Source of the DNA: Sphingomonadales bacterium
GTDB lineage: Bacteria; Pseudomonadota; Alphaproteobacteria; Sphingomonadales; Sphingomonadaceae
NCBI GenBank assembly: GCA_017302775.1
Contig: JAFLDC010000012.1
Coordinates: 1-18,548, forward strand
Reading direction: 5' to 3'
DNA length: 18,548 bases
In this document: positions 1 through 8,039 of the stretch, in pieces
How the letters are laid out: every line of letters starts with the position of its first letter
Numbering within the stretch: position 1 is the stretch's first letter
The notes under the pieces: generated by a model
The model's input: only the letters and a program-made list of their open reading frames with translations
Told to the model about the DNA's origin: nothing
The model's database searches: none
Translations under genes and position numbers: made by a program

Positions 1-3000
1 TGCGCAGTCACGCCGCCGAGCTGCTCGGCGACCTTGTCGCGCCCCGGCTTGTCGTCGCGCTCGATCGTCTCGCGACGGGCGCGAACGATCTCGATGATCG
101 ACTTGCATTTCTCAACATCGTGCCAGAAGAAGCGCGGAATGACATAGTGCAGGAAAGAACTCAGAACCCCGGTATGCGCCTCGTCGCGGGCGATGCGTTC
201 AGCCAGCTCCCACATCTTGGGGAGTGCGATGCGACTCAGCACTTGTAGGCTCTGCGCGGCCTGCAAACGGACCTGCGGTACGGAGTCGGCGAGGATCGCG
301 TCGAACATCTCGACGATCTCGCCATGGGCTTCGCCAAAGCGATCGGCGAGCGAGACATAGGCGTCGGCCGCATAGACGCGGACTTCCCAATTGCCCCAGC
401 TCAGGCTCGAATTCTCGTCGCCACTCTCCTTGGTCTCCGGAAAGCGGCTCGCCCACAAACGGCGGAGCACGGCGAGTAGCTGCTCCATCGACGGCATGCC
501 GTCGACGCCCGGCGCGTAGGCCGCCGCGCCCGCGATGCGCTCGACCGCATTGCTGATATGCCCCCAAACCGGTTGCTCGACCTTTACGTCCAGAGCAGCG
601 GCATTGGCATCCCAGAATGCGAGCGTCTCGACAGCTGCAGCCCACAGCTCTGCGAACGCGGCACCTTCACTGGCGGACGGTGTCGCCTGCACCTTCTCGT
701 AAAGCACCTCGGATAGGGCTAGCATTTGCGCGTCAATGCCCTCATCGACGTCGACGCCTTCGCCCGCGAGCAGGCTGTGCGTGATACCGCGCGAGGATCC
801 CCAGCTTACCGTCATCGACCGGGTCGGCGGATTACCGGCGAGGTCTCCAGCCGCGTCCAGTTCATCGCGGAAGGCGCGCATCGCCTCGGTGGCAATCGCA
901 TCCGCATCGACCAGCGACAGCCAGCGGTTCAGCGTGCGCCGCCACCAGTGTTGCTCGTCCTCGTCGCTGAAAAGATCAGATCGCAGCGCCTGCGCTTCGA
1001 ACGCCGCACGATCATCTAGAGTGCGCGAGGGATAGACCGCCGCTAGGAACCGCACCGCGTCGCGGACAATGTCTTCGTGCGCCAGGATCGTGACGTTGCT
1101 GGCGGACGGCCAAAGCAGGTCGCCGACCTCATCCACGCGCTCGGCGCCAACGCCCAAGATCCGCGTCCATATGGCCGGTCCCGCATAATCGCTCGCGGCC
1201 GCCTCGACCGTCGTAGCGAACGCCTCGGGCGCGCAGCCACGCAGGTGTGCGACCAGGTGCGCCAGAACGTCGTCGTCTTGGGTGCCGTGACGGCCCTCAG
1301 GCTCGTCCCACGCGTCAAACGTATAGTCGCGGCCCAAAAGATCGAATGGCGTGCGGCCTTCGATCGCCACACGTTCGCGATCATCGCCGAGTGGCATCGC
1401 TCGGTCGGTGTCGCCGAGCGCAGCTTCGACGATCGCGCGCGTGCCGAGCGACACCGACAGTTCCAGCAGCCGGGTTACGCGCCGACCGAGATCATAGCGA
1501 CAGCTCTGATAATCCTGCCGGCGGGTCGAAGAGAGCGGCATGATGCGGCTCACCTGCCCGCCGAAGTGGGAGGTACTGTCGTCGGTTATGTTGGACGAAT
1601 AGAGCATGCGGTATATTTCGATCGCGAAGTCGGGATCGGTCCGAGCGATTGGCATGATCTGCTCGGAGAGCCAGCGGGCTTCGCGATCGGCATTGGCCGA
1701 GAAATGCGGTTCGCGCAGAATCCGGTCGAGCAACGCGCGCGATGCGGGGGGATCAGAGGCGAAGCTTTTCCCGACAAAACGGATCGCACTGGTCGAAGTC
1801 TGCTGCATCGGCGGATCGGCCACCCAAGCAAAGACGAGCAGCCCCCGCGACGCGCGCCCGAACACCTCAAGCAACTCGGTTTCGGCGAGGTCGGCCTTTT
1901 CAAACAGCGTGTGGAGCAGGAAGCGCGTCGCATCAGACAGATCGCGCGATCCAGTTGCGATTGCCGCATCGGCAATGTGTGCCCAAGCGATCGCCTCGCT
2001 TGCCACCACGCTACCAGCCAAGTCGACCGCAAGCCCGACAAACCGGGCGAACCTGGACAGCATCGTCGCCAGCGCTTCGTCGGTCGGACGCTCCGCAATC
2101 AAGGCAACCAGCCCCGCTATATCGGTGGCCGTCGCGATGCGATCGATCGCTGTCCGCAGGGCGACGTTGGCGAGCACCGGATCGACTGCTGGATCGGCAT
2201 AGATGTCGGCGACGAGCCGCCAGACCTGCTCTTTGCCATCGGCATCCTGGCGCCACAGCCGCTCAATCGCGAAGCGCAGGGCCGGCGCAAGCATCAGCGC
2301 GATCGAGCTGTCGCCGCCGAGCTGTCCGATCAGACGAGCTGGATCGTCCCATTCGAGGAAGAAGCGGCCGGCGACATGGTCGAACAGGACATGGTGGGCG
2401 AAGCTGACAAGGTCGCCGGTATCGGCGTCGAGCTGATTGTGCCCGATGACGACCTTGCGCACGGCAAGCCGGCGCCGGCTGACCATCGCGCCGACCGTCG
2501 CCGCCGCGGCCGCATGCAGGGTGGTGCCGGCAAGCCGGCGATCTTCATAGGCATCGATCAGGTCAGACTGCGTGGCGACGGTGCGGATACTGTCGGGGCT
2601 GGCGCCATCGGCGAGCAATTGCGCGGCGAGCGAGAGGTTGAAGACATTGCGGAGCAGATCGCGCAGCTTGACGGGCGCGGCGCCAAGCAGGCTTCCGAGA
2701 TCGGTGGCGGTGCCACCGGCCGCATCGAGATCCTCGTCCGCGAGGCGCGGCACCTGAAAGTGCCGGACATTGCCTAGACCGGGTTCGGCAAAGGCCGGAT
2801 CGGGCGGCGATCCCGGCATGGCGTCACGAAACCGGCGCCCATTGCGCAGGTCGAACGTGCGGATCGACGCAACAACGGTCCAGTCCATGCCCGAGGCGGC
2901 AAGCGTTTCGATCAGCTGTGCGAACACGCCTTCTGCGGGCCCGCCGCGCGCGGCATCAAGCGCATCGATGATGAGCAGCTTGGCGCCCGAACCTGGAGCC

Positions 3001-4148
3001 GCATCCAGCACTTCAACCAGCGGATGCTCCAACCCCAGCTCGGACTGGAGATTGGCGGCGATGACGACGCCGGGAAAGCGATCGACCGAGAGGAACACGA
3101 CCGTGTCGCCGGCAGCGCGGCGCGCTTGTGCGAGCGCGACCAGCGCACCGGTCTTGCCCGCGCCAGGTTCGCCCGTGACGATCAGCGAGCCGGTGTCGAC
3201 TGCCGTACTCAGCGGTCCATCACTGGCGCGCGCAATCGGAACACCACCGGCGATCGGCAGGCGGGTGTGCCCGGCGAGACGACCAAGCTCGGCATCTGTC
3301 GCCGCCGACAGTCGGTCAAGGTCGGCCGTATAGTCAGCGGCACCCACGTCATTATGGCCGAGCCGGCGAAGCTCGCGCAGCAACCCGGCCCGATCCGCAG
3401 GCGCGCCGTTGCCGATCATGCCGCGGATGATGGACTTCAGATCACGCAGCGGCGCGTCGCCCGAGGCTTCGGAGCCGTAAAGGCTCCCGCCGATCAGCCG
3501 CGACGCCTCACGCCAATTGTCCTCGCCTTCGTTCATCGAGAAGCGCACGACGCGAAACAGCCGCGCCATCATCACCAGTTCGTCGTCAGTGGGCGGCGTT
3601 GTGGATATCGACGCCCAGGCGGCCCGGGCGTGTGTCTCGAACAGATCGAGCGCGTCGCGCTCTGCCGACGACCGGCTCGCATTGGTCGTGGTCCAGACTC
3701 CGCCGAGATCGAATGCCCGGCATCCTCGTTCAAGCGCGTCGAGCGTGCGCGGTGCGTCGGTGGCCACCGCCAGTACCGCACGCGCCTTGGCTGGATCGAT
3801 CCTGGTCCCGGCATCACGGGCATCGACCATTAGCCGCGCGAGTTGACTGATGGTCTTGCCAAGAGGGCTCTTCGAGCTTTTCGCGAGGCCTGCACTGGTC
3901 TTGCTCTGCAGGTCGATACGGCTGCCGTCGTCCTGATCCAATCGGATGTCGTCGAGACCGTCGCCGGTTTCGAACTGGATTGCGACCGGCAGCGCCACAT
4001 TGGCGAGACCGAAGCGGCCGCCGATAGGCATGCGCGCGAGCAGGTGCGCAGCAAGCCAGGTGCCGACCTCGGCCTGGAAGTCCATCCCGGCCTCGGTCGC
4101 GCGCCCCCCCGCGCGCATCGGCGGCTCGCTAGCGTCCGCGTCAGCCAT
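1..4148 (-). CDS. Large STAND-like P-loop NTPase with N-terminal PD-(D/E)xK nuclease candidate (Avs-like), 3' end outside window
   Basis: Read on the minus strand from ATG at 4148, the frame stays open for 1382 codons to the window edge, so the C-terminus is missing. Residues ~20-110 look like a Cap4/DUF4297 or Mrr-type nuclease: E27 in the first helix, D66-D67 after a beta strand, and the Q-S-K triad at 81-83. A Walker A motif (GEPGAGKT, 326-333) and Walker B (LLIIDALD, 391-398) follow, with an S-I-R sensor-like arginine at 430. The rest is mostly helical, and around 1290-1340 it resembles HEAT-type repeats. Known of such families: antiviral STAND (Avs) proteins bind phage proteins through the C-terminal half, oligomerise with ATP and switch on the N-terminal nuclease. 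That role here is inferred. The start at 4148 has GAGG nine bases upstream; an in-frame ATG at 4178 is the alternative. The gene lies downstream of integrases and a toxin-antitoxin pair. It could instead be an uncharacterised nuclease-NTPase outside the Avs families. Confidence 0.85.
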   Translation of the reverse strand, partial: MADADASEPPMRAGGRATEAGMDFQAEVGTWLAAHLLARMPIGGRFGLANVALPVAIQFETGDGLDDIRLDQDDGSRIDLQSKTSAGLAKSSKSPLGKTISQLARLMVDARDAGTRIDPAKARAVLAVATDAPRTLDALERGCRAFDLGGVWTTTNASRSSAERDALDLFETHARAAWASISTTPPTDDELVMMARLFRVVRFSMNEGEDNWREASRLIGGSLYGSEASGDAPLRDLKSIIRGMIGNGAPADRAGLLRELRRLGHNDVGAADYTADLDRLSAATDAELGRLAGHTRLPIAGGVPIARASDGPLSTAVDTGSLIVTGEPGAGKTGALVALAQARRAAGDTVVFLSVDRFPGVVIAANLQSELGLEHPLVEVLDAAPGSGAKLLIIDALDAARGGPAEGVFAQLIETLAASGMDWTVVASIRTFDLRNGRRFRDAMPGSPPDPAFAEPGLGNVRHFQVPRLADEDLDAAGGTATDLGSLLGAAPVKLRDLLRNVFNLSLAAQLLADGASPDSIRTVATQSDLIDAYEDRRLAGTTLHAAAAATVGAMVSRRRLAVRKVVIGHNQLDADTGDLVSFAHHVLFDHVAGRFFLEWDDPARLIGQLGGDSSIALMLAPALRFAIERLWRQDADGKEQVWRLVADIYADPAVDPVLANVALRTAIDRIATATDIAGLVALIAERPTDEALATMLSRFARFVGLAVDLAGSVVASEAIAWAHIADAAIATGSRDLSDATRFLLHTLFEKADLAETELLEVFGRASRGLLVFAWVADPPMQQTSTSAIRFVGKSFASDPPASRALLDRILREPHFSANADREARWLSEQIMPIARTDPDFAIEIYRMLYSSNITDDSTSHFGGQVSRIMPLSSTRRQDYQSCRYDLGRRVTRLLELSVSLGTRAIVEAALGDTDRAMPLGDDRERVAIEGRTPFDLLGRDYTFDAWDEPEGRHGTQDDDVLAHLVAHLRGCAPEAFATTVEAAASDYAGPAIWTRILGVGAERVDEVGDLLWPSASNVTILAHEDIVRDAVRFLAAVYPSRTLDDRAAFEAQALRSDLFSDEDEQHWWRRTLNRWLSLVDADAIATEAMRAFRDELDAAGDLAGNPPTRSMTVSWGSSRGITHSLLAGEGVDVDEGIDAQMLALSEVLYEKVQATPSASEGAAFAELWAAAVETLAFWDANAAALDVKVEQPVWGHISNAVERIAGAAAYAPGVDGMPSMEQLLAVLRRLWASRFPETKESGDENSSLSWGNWEVRVYAADAYVSLADRFGEAHGEIVEMFDAILADSVPQVRLQAAQSLQVLSRIALPKMWELAERIARDEAHTGVLSSFLHYVIPRFFWHDVEKCKSIIEIVRARRETIERDDKPGRDKVAEQLGGVTA

Positions 4149-4178
4149 GACCGTGTGCCTCGCGGTAACGACAAACAT

Positions 4179-4662
4179 TTGGGTGCAAATCGATCGAAGG
4201 TCGCACGTGGATTTTCATTCGCGACACATAGGTGAAGACCGCGCGATTATATAGCTTCGTCGCTCAAACATTTATTGCATGTCCGTCGTCCGAACTGATT
4301 TCAGGCCGTGCGCCGTTCCACTTTGATGGCGTGTCGATGTCTCGGATCGCCTTGTTCTAGTGGCCGATGAACCAGAAACTTGACACGGCTGCCGAGAAAG
4401 ATCGGTCACCACATCACTCGCTACAGATCGTTTCAGGTGACAGGGTGCGAAGCGGGGGCTCCGCTCGTCAGCGGCGGCTGCATCTCAAACCCTGCCTTCC
4501 CCTTGCCGTCTGAATGAAAGGCGGCTTTCAGGATCGGGCCTTTGAGGTTGGAATGACCGCACTGAGGGCGCAAAGCTGACGCGCTAGTTCGCCAGCAGTA
4601 ACCTCCGCTGTCCCAAATGGCGCCTTCGAAAGTCGCCGTTCCGGACTGTAGGACGAACTTAA
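4179..4662. other. Intergenic spacer between antitoxin and large NTPase gene
   Basis: About 480 bases without a convincing gene. A 105-codon minus-strand frame (4433-4750) overlaps the end of the antitoxin gene in another frame and shows no recognisable domain. The part nearest 4180-4270 is AT-richer than its surroundings and probably holds the promoter of the large NTPase gene. I see no convincing terminator, tRNA or insertion-sequence end. The spacer may contain decayed gene remnants. Confidence 0.5.
4246..4251 (-). promoter_or_regulatory. Candidate -10 element for the large NTPase gene
   Basis: The minus strand carries a perfect TATAAT about 68 bases upstream of the ATG at 4178 and 98 upstream of the ATG at 4148. 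No good -35 hexamer lies 17 bases further up, so this is a weak call based on the -10 match and a locally AT-rich stretch. Confidence 0.25.
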
Positions 4663-4676
4663 TTAAGCGATCGCTT
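4658..4676. repeat. Two overlapping palindromes at the antitoxin stop codon
   Basis: CTTAATTAAG (4658-4667) and AAGCGATCGCTT (4665-4676) are perfect palindromes that overlap at the stop codon of the antitoxin gene. No U-run follows, so this is not a normal intrinsic terminator. It may be a protein-binding site or chance. Confidence 0.4.
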
Positions 4677-4986
4677 CCAATCCCTTTCGCTGGATAATCG
4701 ATAGCAACCGCAACGCTGGTCCGCCGGGCCGCTTCTTTCCCCGCTCCCAATCGGAAACGAGGTTCTTCGACACATTGAGATACCGCGCGAACACTGGCTG
4801 TGAGACGTGTTCGGCCTCACGGATCGCCTTGATTTCCTCGGGTTGAAGCGGTGTCGCCGGAACAAGACACGCCTCATCAAACTCGCGCAAAGTGCGTTTG
4901 TCGATCGCCCCGCCTTCGTAGAGCCCCTCCAACATCTCGTGGACGGATGCGAGCGCCTCGCTCTTATAGGTCCTGGGCATCGTCAT
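4663..4986 (-). CDS. higA: HigA-type antitoxin, XRE-family helix-turn-helix protein
   Basis: 107 residues. The C-terminal half is an XRE/Cro-type helix-turn-helix at about residues 62-82, with S62-Q63, the V72-S73-K74-N75 turn and D79-W80-E81-R82-G83, as in HigA/NadS-like antitoxins. The N-terminal ~45 residues probably contact the toxin. Expected role: neutralise the toxin encoded just upstream and repress the operon. It overlaps the toxin gene by 23 bases, so translation is probably coupled. Two start codons compete: ATG at 4986 and ATG at 4980. The GAGG ribosome-binding site sits nine bases before 4980 but only three before 4986, so 4980 may be the true start. Toxin-before-antitoxin order is typical of higBA. 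Family call is firm; the exact target of the toxin is not visible. Confidence 0.85.
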   Translation of the reverse strand: MTMPRTYKSEALASVHEMLEGLYEGGAIDKRTLREFDEACLVPATPLQPEEIKAIREAEHVSQPVFARYLNVSKNLVSDWERGKKRPGGPALRLLSIIQRKGLEAIA

Positions 4987-5365
4987 TCACCTCGAACATT
5001 CTTCCTTCGCGCGCTTCCGTATCGATCTGTGCCTGCGAGAGCGCGAGCACGACCTTTGCGGCCTGCTTGTAGACCTTCAGCTCGGCCACGCTGAGGTTGG
5101 CCTTGTCGCTCTTGGCAAAGCCAAAGGCGAATATGGCCCTCTCTTCATGGCGGAAGAAAACCAGCGTGCGGTAGCTGCCAGACTTGCCTCCGCCTTCGCG
5201 CGCGACGCGCTGCTTGATCAGGCCACCACCGAGGTCGGCGTCGATCAGACCACGATTGGCCAGATCGATGGCCGCGACAAGCGTCGCGTCGCTGATCCCT
5301 TCCCGGCTTGCGAACTTCGCGAACCAGCGGTTCTTGTAGATGCGGGTTCGCAGCTTACCGGTCAT
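4964..5365 (-). CDS. higB: RelE/HigB-like toxin of a type II toxin-antitoxin pair
   Basis: 133 residues. The segment SYRTLVFFRHEER...FAFGFAKSDKANL (about 64-91) is the core of the RelE-like toxin family often found beside HigA-type antitoxins (the DUF1044/PF06296 kind). Known role of such toxins: ribosome-dependent mRNA cleavage, blocked by the antitoxin. The ATG at 5365 has GGAG nine bases upstream. The gene overlaps the preceding integrase by 11 bases and the following antitoxin by 23 bases, so all four genes from 7825 to 4663 form one compact minus-strand unit. An addiction pair in an integrase operon would favour retention of the element. The ribonuclease activity is inferred from family membership. 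Confidence 0.85.
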   Translation of the reverse strand: MTGKLRTRIYKNRWFAKFASREGISDATLVAAIDLANRGLIDADLGGGLIKQRVAREGGGKSGSYRTLVFFRHEERAIFAFGFAKSDKANLSVAELKVYKQAAKVVLALSQAQIDTEAREGRMFEVNDDAQDL

Positions 5366-6596
5366 GGATCAACGCTCCGATATCACACATAGTATTATAG
5401 TTCAATGAATGATCCTCACCCATTGCATCGGCTATGAGCTCGCCGATCCGCTCGGCTGCGTCGAGCACGGGGCCATCATCAAGGTGTGCGTAGCGAGAGG
5501 TGGTCTGCAACCGTGCGTGGCCGAGTAGTTTGCCGATCATCGGCAGTGTCTCGGAGCGAGCAGCGGCGTGGCTGGCAAAACTGTGTCTGAGGTCGTGAAT
5601 CCGAACTCCAGGCAGATTGGCCTCGGCCTTCACGCCTTTCCAGAACGCGTCGATGCTGCCGACAGGACGCCGGGTCAGCTTGCTCCAGAACACTGGATCG
5701 GATCCGCCGCGTCGTTCAAGCGAGGCAAGCAGCGTCCGCGCCTCGTCGCCGAGCCAGACTGTGCGTGGACCGGTCTTGCTGTCGTGCAAGAGCAAGCGCC
5801 CGCCCTTCACCTCGCTCCAGGTGAGGTCCGCGATTTCAGAGCTTCGGCATCCCGTCAGCAGCAGCAAATAGATGATCGTCGCATGCAGCGGATGACTATG
5901 GATTTTGCGGTTCAGCACCTCGCCCAGTCGCGCAATCTCTTGATTGGAGAGGAACCGTTCGCACTTCCGGCGCTTGTTGGGCCGAATGTAGGCGCAAGGG
6001 TTGCTGCCTTCGGGACGCAGGCCCCACCGCTCGGCATGGTTGAACATCGAGCGCAGGATCTCGAAGCAGCGATTGCCCGCGCCGGGACCGGCATTGACCG
6101 AGACCTTGTTGAACCAGGTCAGCACGTGTGACTGTTCGATCTCGTCGATGAACATGCCGAAGAAAGCGTGGTCGAGGTGCCGGCGGCGATAGTAGTTATG
6201 AGTCTTCAACGTGCTTGGCTTCCATTTCGCGGCGGCCTGCTTCCAGTACAGCGTCAGGAAGTCGTCGTAGGTCGGGACTTTGCGGGCTTCCTTGCGCTTT
6301 GTCGCCGGGTCTTCGCCAACCTGGGCACGCAGCAGAATCCGCCGCGCGACGGTCAGAGCCTGGGTCTTGCTCAGGACATTGGCGTTACCCAGTGTGATGG
6401 TCCGGGTTACGCCGTTCATCAGCGACTGAACGACGTAAGTGCTGCGTCCAGACGCGTAGTAGCGAACACCGAAGCCGGGCTGCTTCTCGGACCAGACCAC
6501 CCGGCGCGGCCTCCCGCCGGGCCGCGCGCCCGGATCGAAGCGGCGCAGGGTCGCGAGCTCATCCGCGATAATGCGAGCAAGGCTGACGCGGGTCAT
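5355..6596 (-). CDS. Tyrosine recombinase/integrase, second of a tandem pair
   Basis: 413 residues from ATG at 6596. An N-terminal arm-binding-like region (about 30-95, with the QPGFGVRYYASG strand motif) is followed by a core-binding SAM-like domain and a complete catalytic domain. Catalytic residues are R251 (TGCRSSE), K274 (DSKTG), H334 and R337 (HDLRHSF), H360 (GHARLQTT) and the nucleophile Y369 (RYAHL). The start was chosen because ATG 6596 overlaps the TGA of the upstream integrase as ATGA, which suggests translational coupling; a start 18 bases further up is possible. It ends inside the toxin gene start (11-base overlap). Role: site-specific excision or integration of the element, perhaps together with its partner. 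It is clearly related to the neighbouring integrase but diverged, so it is not a recent duplicate. Confidence 0.92.
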   Translation of the reverse strand: MTRVSLARIIADELATLRRFDPGARPGGRPRRVVWSEKQPGFGVRYYASGRSTYVVQSLMNGVTRTITLGNANVLSKTQALTVARRILLRAQVGEDPATKRKEARKVPTYDDFLTLYWKQAAAKWKPSTLKTHNYYRRRHLDHAFFGMFIDEIEQSHVLTWFNKVSVNAGPGAGNRCFEILRSMFNHAERWGLRPEGSNPCAYIRPNKRRKCERFLSNQEIARLGEVLNRKIHSHPLHATIIYLLLLTGCRSSEIADLTWSEVKGGRLLLHDSKTGPRTVWLGDEARTLLASLERRGGSDPVFWSKLTRRPVGSIDAFWKGVKAEANLPGVRIHDLRHSFASHAAARSETLPMIGKLLGHARLQTTSRYAHLDDGPVLDAAERIGELIADAMGEDHSLNYNTMCDIGALIHDR

Positions 6597-7825
6597 GCCG
6601 CGATCCCCAGGCACTTGGCGAGCGAACCCGAAACGCGTTTGGCGGCATCGGCAATCGCCTCGTCGGCCAGGTGCGCATAGCGCTCGGTGGTTTCGGCGAG
6701 TGCGTGGCCCAGCAGCTTGCCGATCACAACCAGCGAAATCCCATCAGCGATGGCGATCGAGGCGAAGCTGTGCCGCAGGTCGTGCAACCGGACATCGGGC
6801 AAAGCAGCATGCTGCCTGATCGCAAGCCAGGGAACGCTGAGCGCAATTGGCTTGTCACTGCGCACCGATGGGAACACGAGGCCGGTCTCGGCCTTTGTCG
6901 ACATGGCAGCAAGGACCGCCTGAGCCTGCCGGTTGAGGTAGACGATTTTCGCCCCAGTTTTGCTGTCCGGTAACATCAAGCGCGGCGGCTGCACCCATTC
7001 CCAGCGCAGGCCCACCACTTCACCGTGCCGCGCGCCAGTGTAGATCAGCAACCGGATAGCCTGGACCGCGATCGGGTAGCTTTCCTCGAATGCACGCAGA
7101 CTTGCCGCAAGGCGATTGAACTCGCGGGCGCTGAGAAACCGGTCGACCAGCTTGCGCTTGAAGCGCGGGGTTCCCTTGCAAGGGTTCGAGCCGCGCGGGC
7201 GGATACCCAATTGTTCTGCGTAGCCCATCATCACCGACAGGATCGGGATCGTGCGGTTGAATGCCCCGGATCGATTGGCCCAGCTATCGCGCCAACGCAG
7301 GATGTCGGCTTTGCGGATCGCATCGACGCGCTGGTGCCCGAATATCTCGGTCAGGTCCTTGAAGATGCGGGCGCGATTGCCCTTGCGGGTCGAGGGCTTC
7401 CAGTGCCGGGCATAGTCGGCCCAGAAGCGCGGCGCATAGTCGCGAAACAAGGTAGCATTGCCGCGCGCACGCCTAGACTTTGGAGCTGCTGGCAGCCCGT
7501 CAAGCGCAGCCTTGGCCAACTGCGCGCGCGCCAAGACGCGCGCCTCCTCCGCGCCTAATTCAGGTGGGCGGCCGAGTGTGACCCGCTTCTGCTTGCCGCG
7601 CTGGCGGAACTGAACGAACCAGCTCTTCGAACCTGCAGCGAAGGCCCTGAGGCCAAAGCCGGGCAGTTCGGTATCCCACCAGAAGAACTCCTTGGCTTTG
7701 ACCTTGCGCCGGGCGATGTTGCCGTCGAGCCTCACTTTCTCGCTGGTAATTCCGTTCTGACGACGCCGATTCGATCCTTCAATTTCTACCGCTTTTGGCG
7801 TTACCACATGGCCATTCGTTGACAT
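6593..7825 (-). CDS. Tyrosine recombinase/integrase, first of a tandem pair
   Basis: 410 residues. The N-terminal part (about 45-110, with the LPGFGLRAFAAGSKSW motif) resembles the DUF4102-type arm-binding domain of genomic-island integrases. A core-binding domain (about 125-225) follows, then the catalytic domain with R266 (TGARHGE), K289 (DSKTG), H348/R351 (HDLRHSF), H374 (GHALAETT) and Y383 (RYAHL). All catalytic residues are present, so it should be active. ATG at 7825 has an AAGGAG ribosome-binding site eight bases upstream, and that site lies inside a small inverted repeat (7835-7849). This is the first gene of the integrase-toxin-antitoxin unit and faces away from the carbonic anhydrase end. 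Its position suggests the element boundary lies in 7826-8040. Confidence 0.92.
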   Translation of the reverse strand: MSTNGHVVTPKAVEIEGSNRRRQNGITSEKVRLDGNIARRKVKAKEFFWWDTELPGFGLRAFAAGSKSWFVQFRQRGKQKRVTLGRPPELGAEEARVLARAQLAKAALDGLPAAPKSRRARGNATLFRDYAPRFWADYARHWKPSTRKGNRARIFKDLTEIFGHQRVDAIRKADILRWRDSWANRSGAFNRTIPILSVMMGYAEQLGIRPRGSNPCKGTPRFKRKLVDRFLSAREFNRLAASLRAFEESYPIAVQAIRLLIYTGARHGEVVGLRWEWVQPPRLMLPDSKTGAKIVYLNRQAQAVLAAMSTKAETGLVFPSVRSDKPIALSVPWLAIRQHAALPDVRLHDLRHSFASIAIADGISLVVIGKLLGHALAETTERYAHLADEAIADAAKRVSGSLAKCLGIAA

Positions 7826-7834
7826 CGATCTTGC

Positions 7835-7849
7835 TCCTTCATAGAAGGA
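7835..7849. repeat. Inverted repeat overlapping the integrase ribosome-binding site
   Basis: TCCTTC-ATA-GAAGGA is a perfect 6-base inverted repeat with a 3-base loop. On the mRNA of the first integrase it contains most of the AAGGAG site, so a hairpin could hide the ribosome-binding site and lower translation. It could also be a protein-binding site. Confidence 0.5.
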
Positions 7850-7866
7850 ACAAATTCAGGTTATAC

Positions 7867-7886
7867 CAATGGTTTATATTCCATTG
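7867..7886. repeat. Inverted repeat CAATGG-N8-CCATTG upstream of integrase pair
   Basis: A perfect 6-base inverted repeat with an AT-rich 8-base centre, 42-61 bases upstream of the integrase start. It fits an operator for the integrase promoter or a recombinase arm/core site at the element edge. Neither role is proven by sequence alone. Confidence 0.4.
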
Positions 7887-8039
7887 CTGCCGCCTGGCGG
7901 CGTACGGTGTGCTTGCAAGCCAACTGCGGAATCGGTTTCAATGCTTCCCCTGAATTGTCAGCGCGGGAACGAAAGACACTTCCGATGGGGCTGCAGCCAG
8001 ACGGCGCATGAGGATGACAGTCACCGCCTGGTGCGGTCT

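Larger units (their letters stand above)
7826..8039. other. Element-edge intergenic region, rich in short palindromes
   Basis: This 214-base gap separates the first integrase from the carbonic anhydrase gene. It contains the inverted repeats at 7835-7849 and 7867-7886, GCCGC-CTG-GCGGC (7889-7901), the palindrome GCTTGCAAGC (7911-7920) and ACCGC-CTGGT-GCGGT (8023-8037) just past the carbonic anhydrase stop. It is the most likely place for the attachment site and the integrase promoter. No tRNA is present. Confidence 0.4.

Noticed and set aside
1077..2777. 566-codon plus-strand open frame
   Set aside because: It is antisense to the large NTPase gene. Its translation has no recognisable domain and is rich in Arg, Gly and Asp as expected of a GC-rich shadow frame; the minus-strand frame has Walker motifs.
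3024..3833. 269-codon plus-strand open frame
   Set aside because: Antisense shadow of the NTPase-coding region, with no domain and no ribosome-binding site of note.
4433..4750. 105-codon minus-strand open frame in the spacer
   Set aside because: It overlaps the antitoxin gene in another frame, has no recognisable domain and no clear upstream signal.
8023..8037. Hairpin just after the carbonic anhydrase stop as a terminator
   Set aside because: Only five base pairs and no U-run on the transcript, so I do not call an intrinsic terminator.
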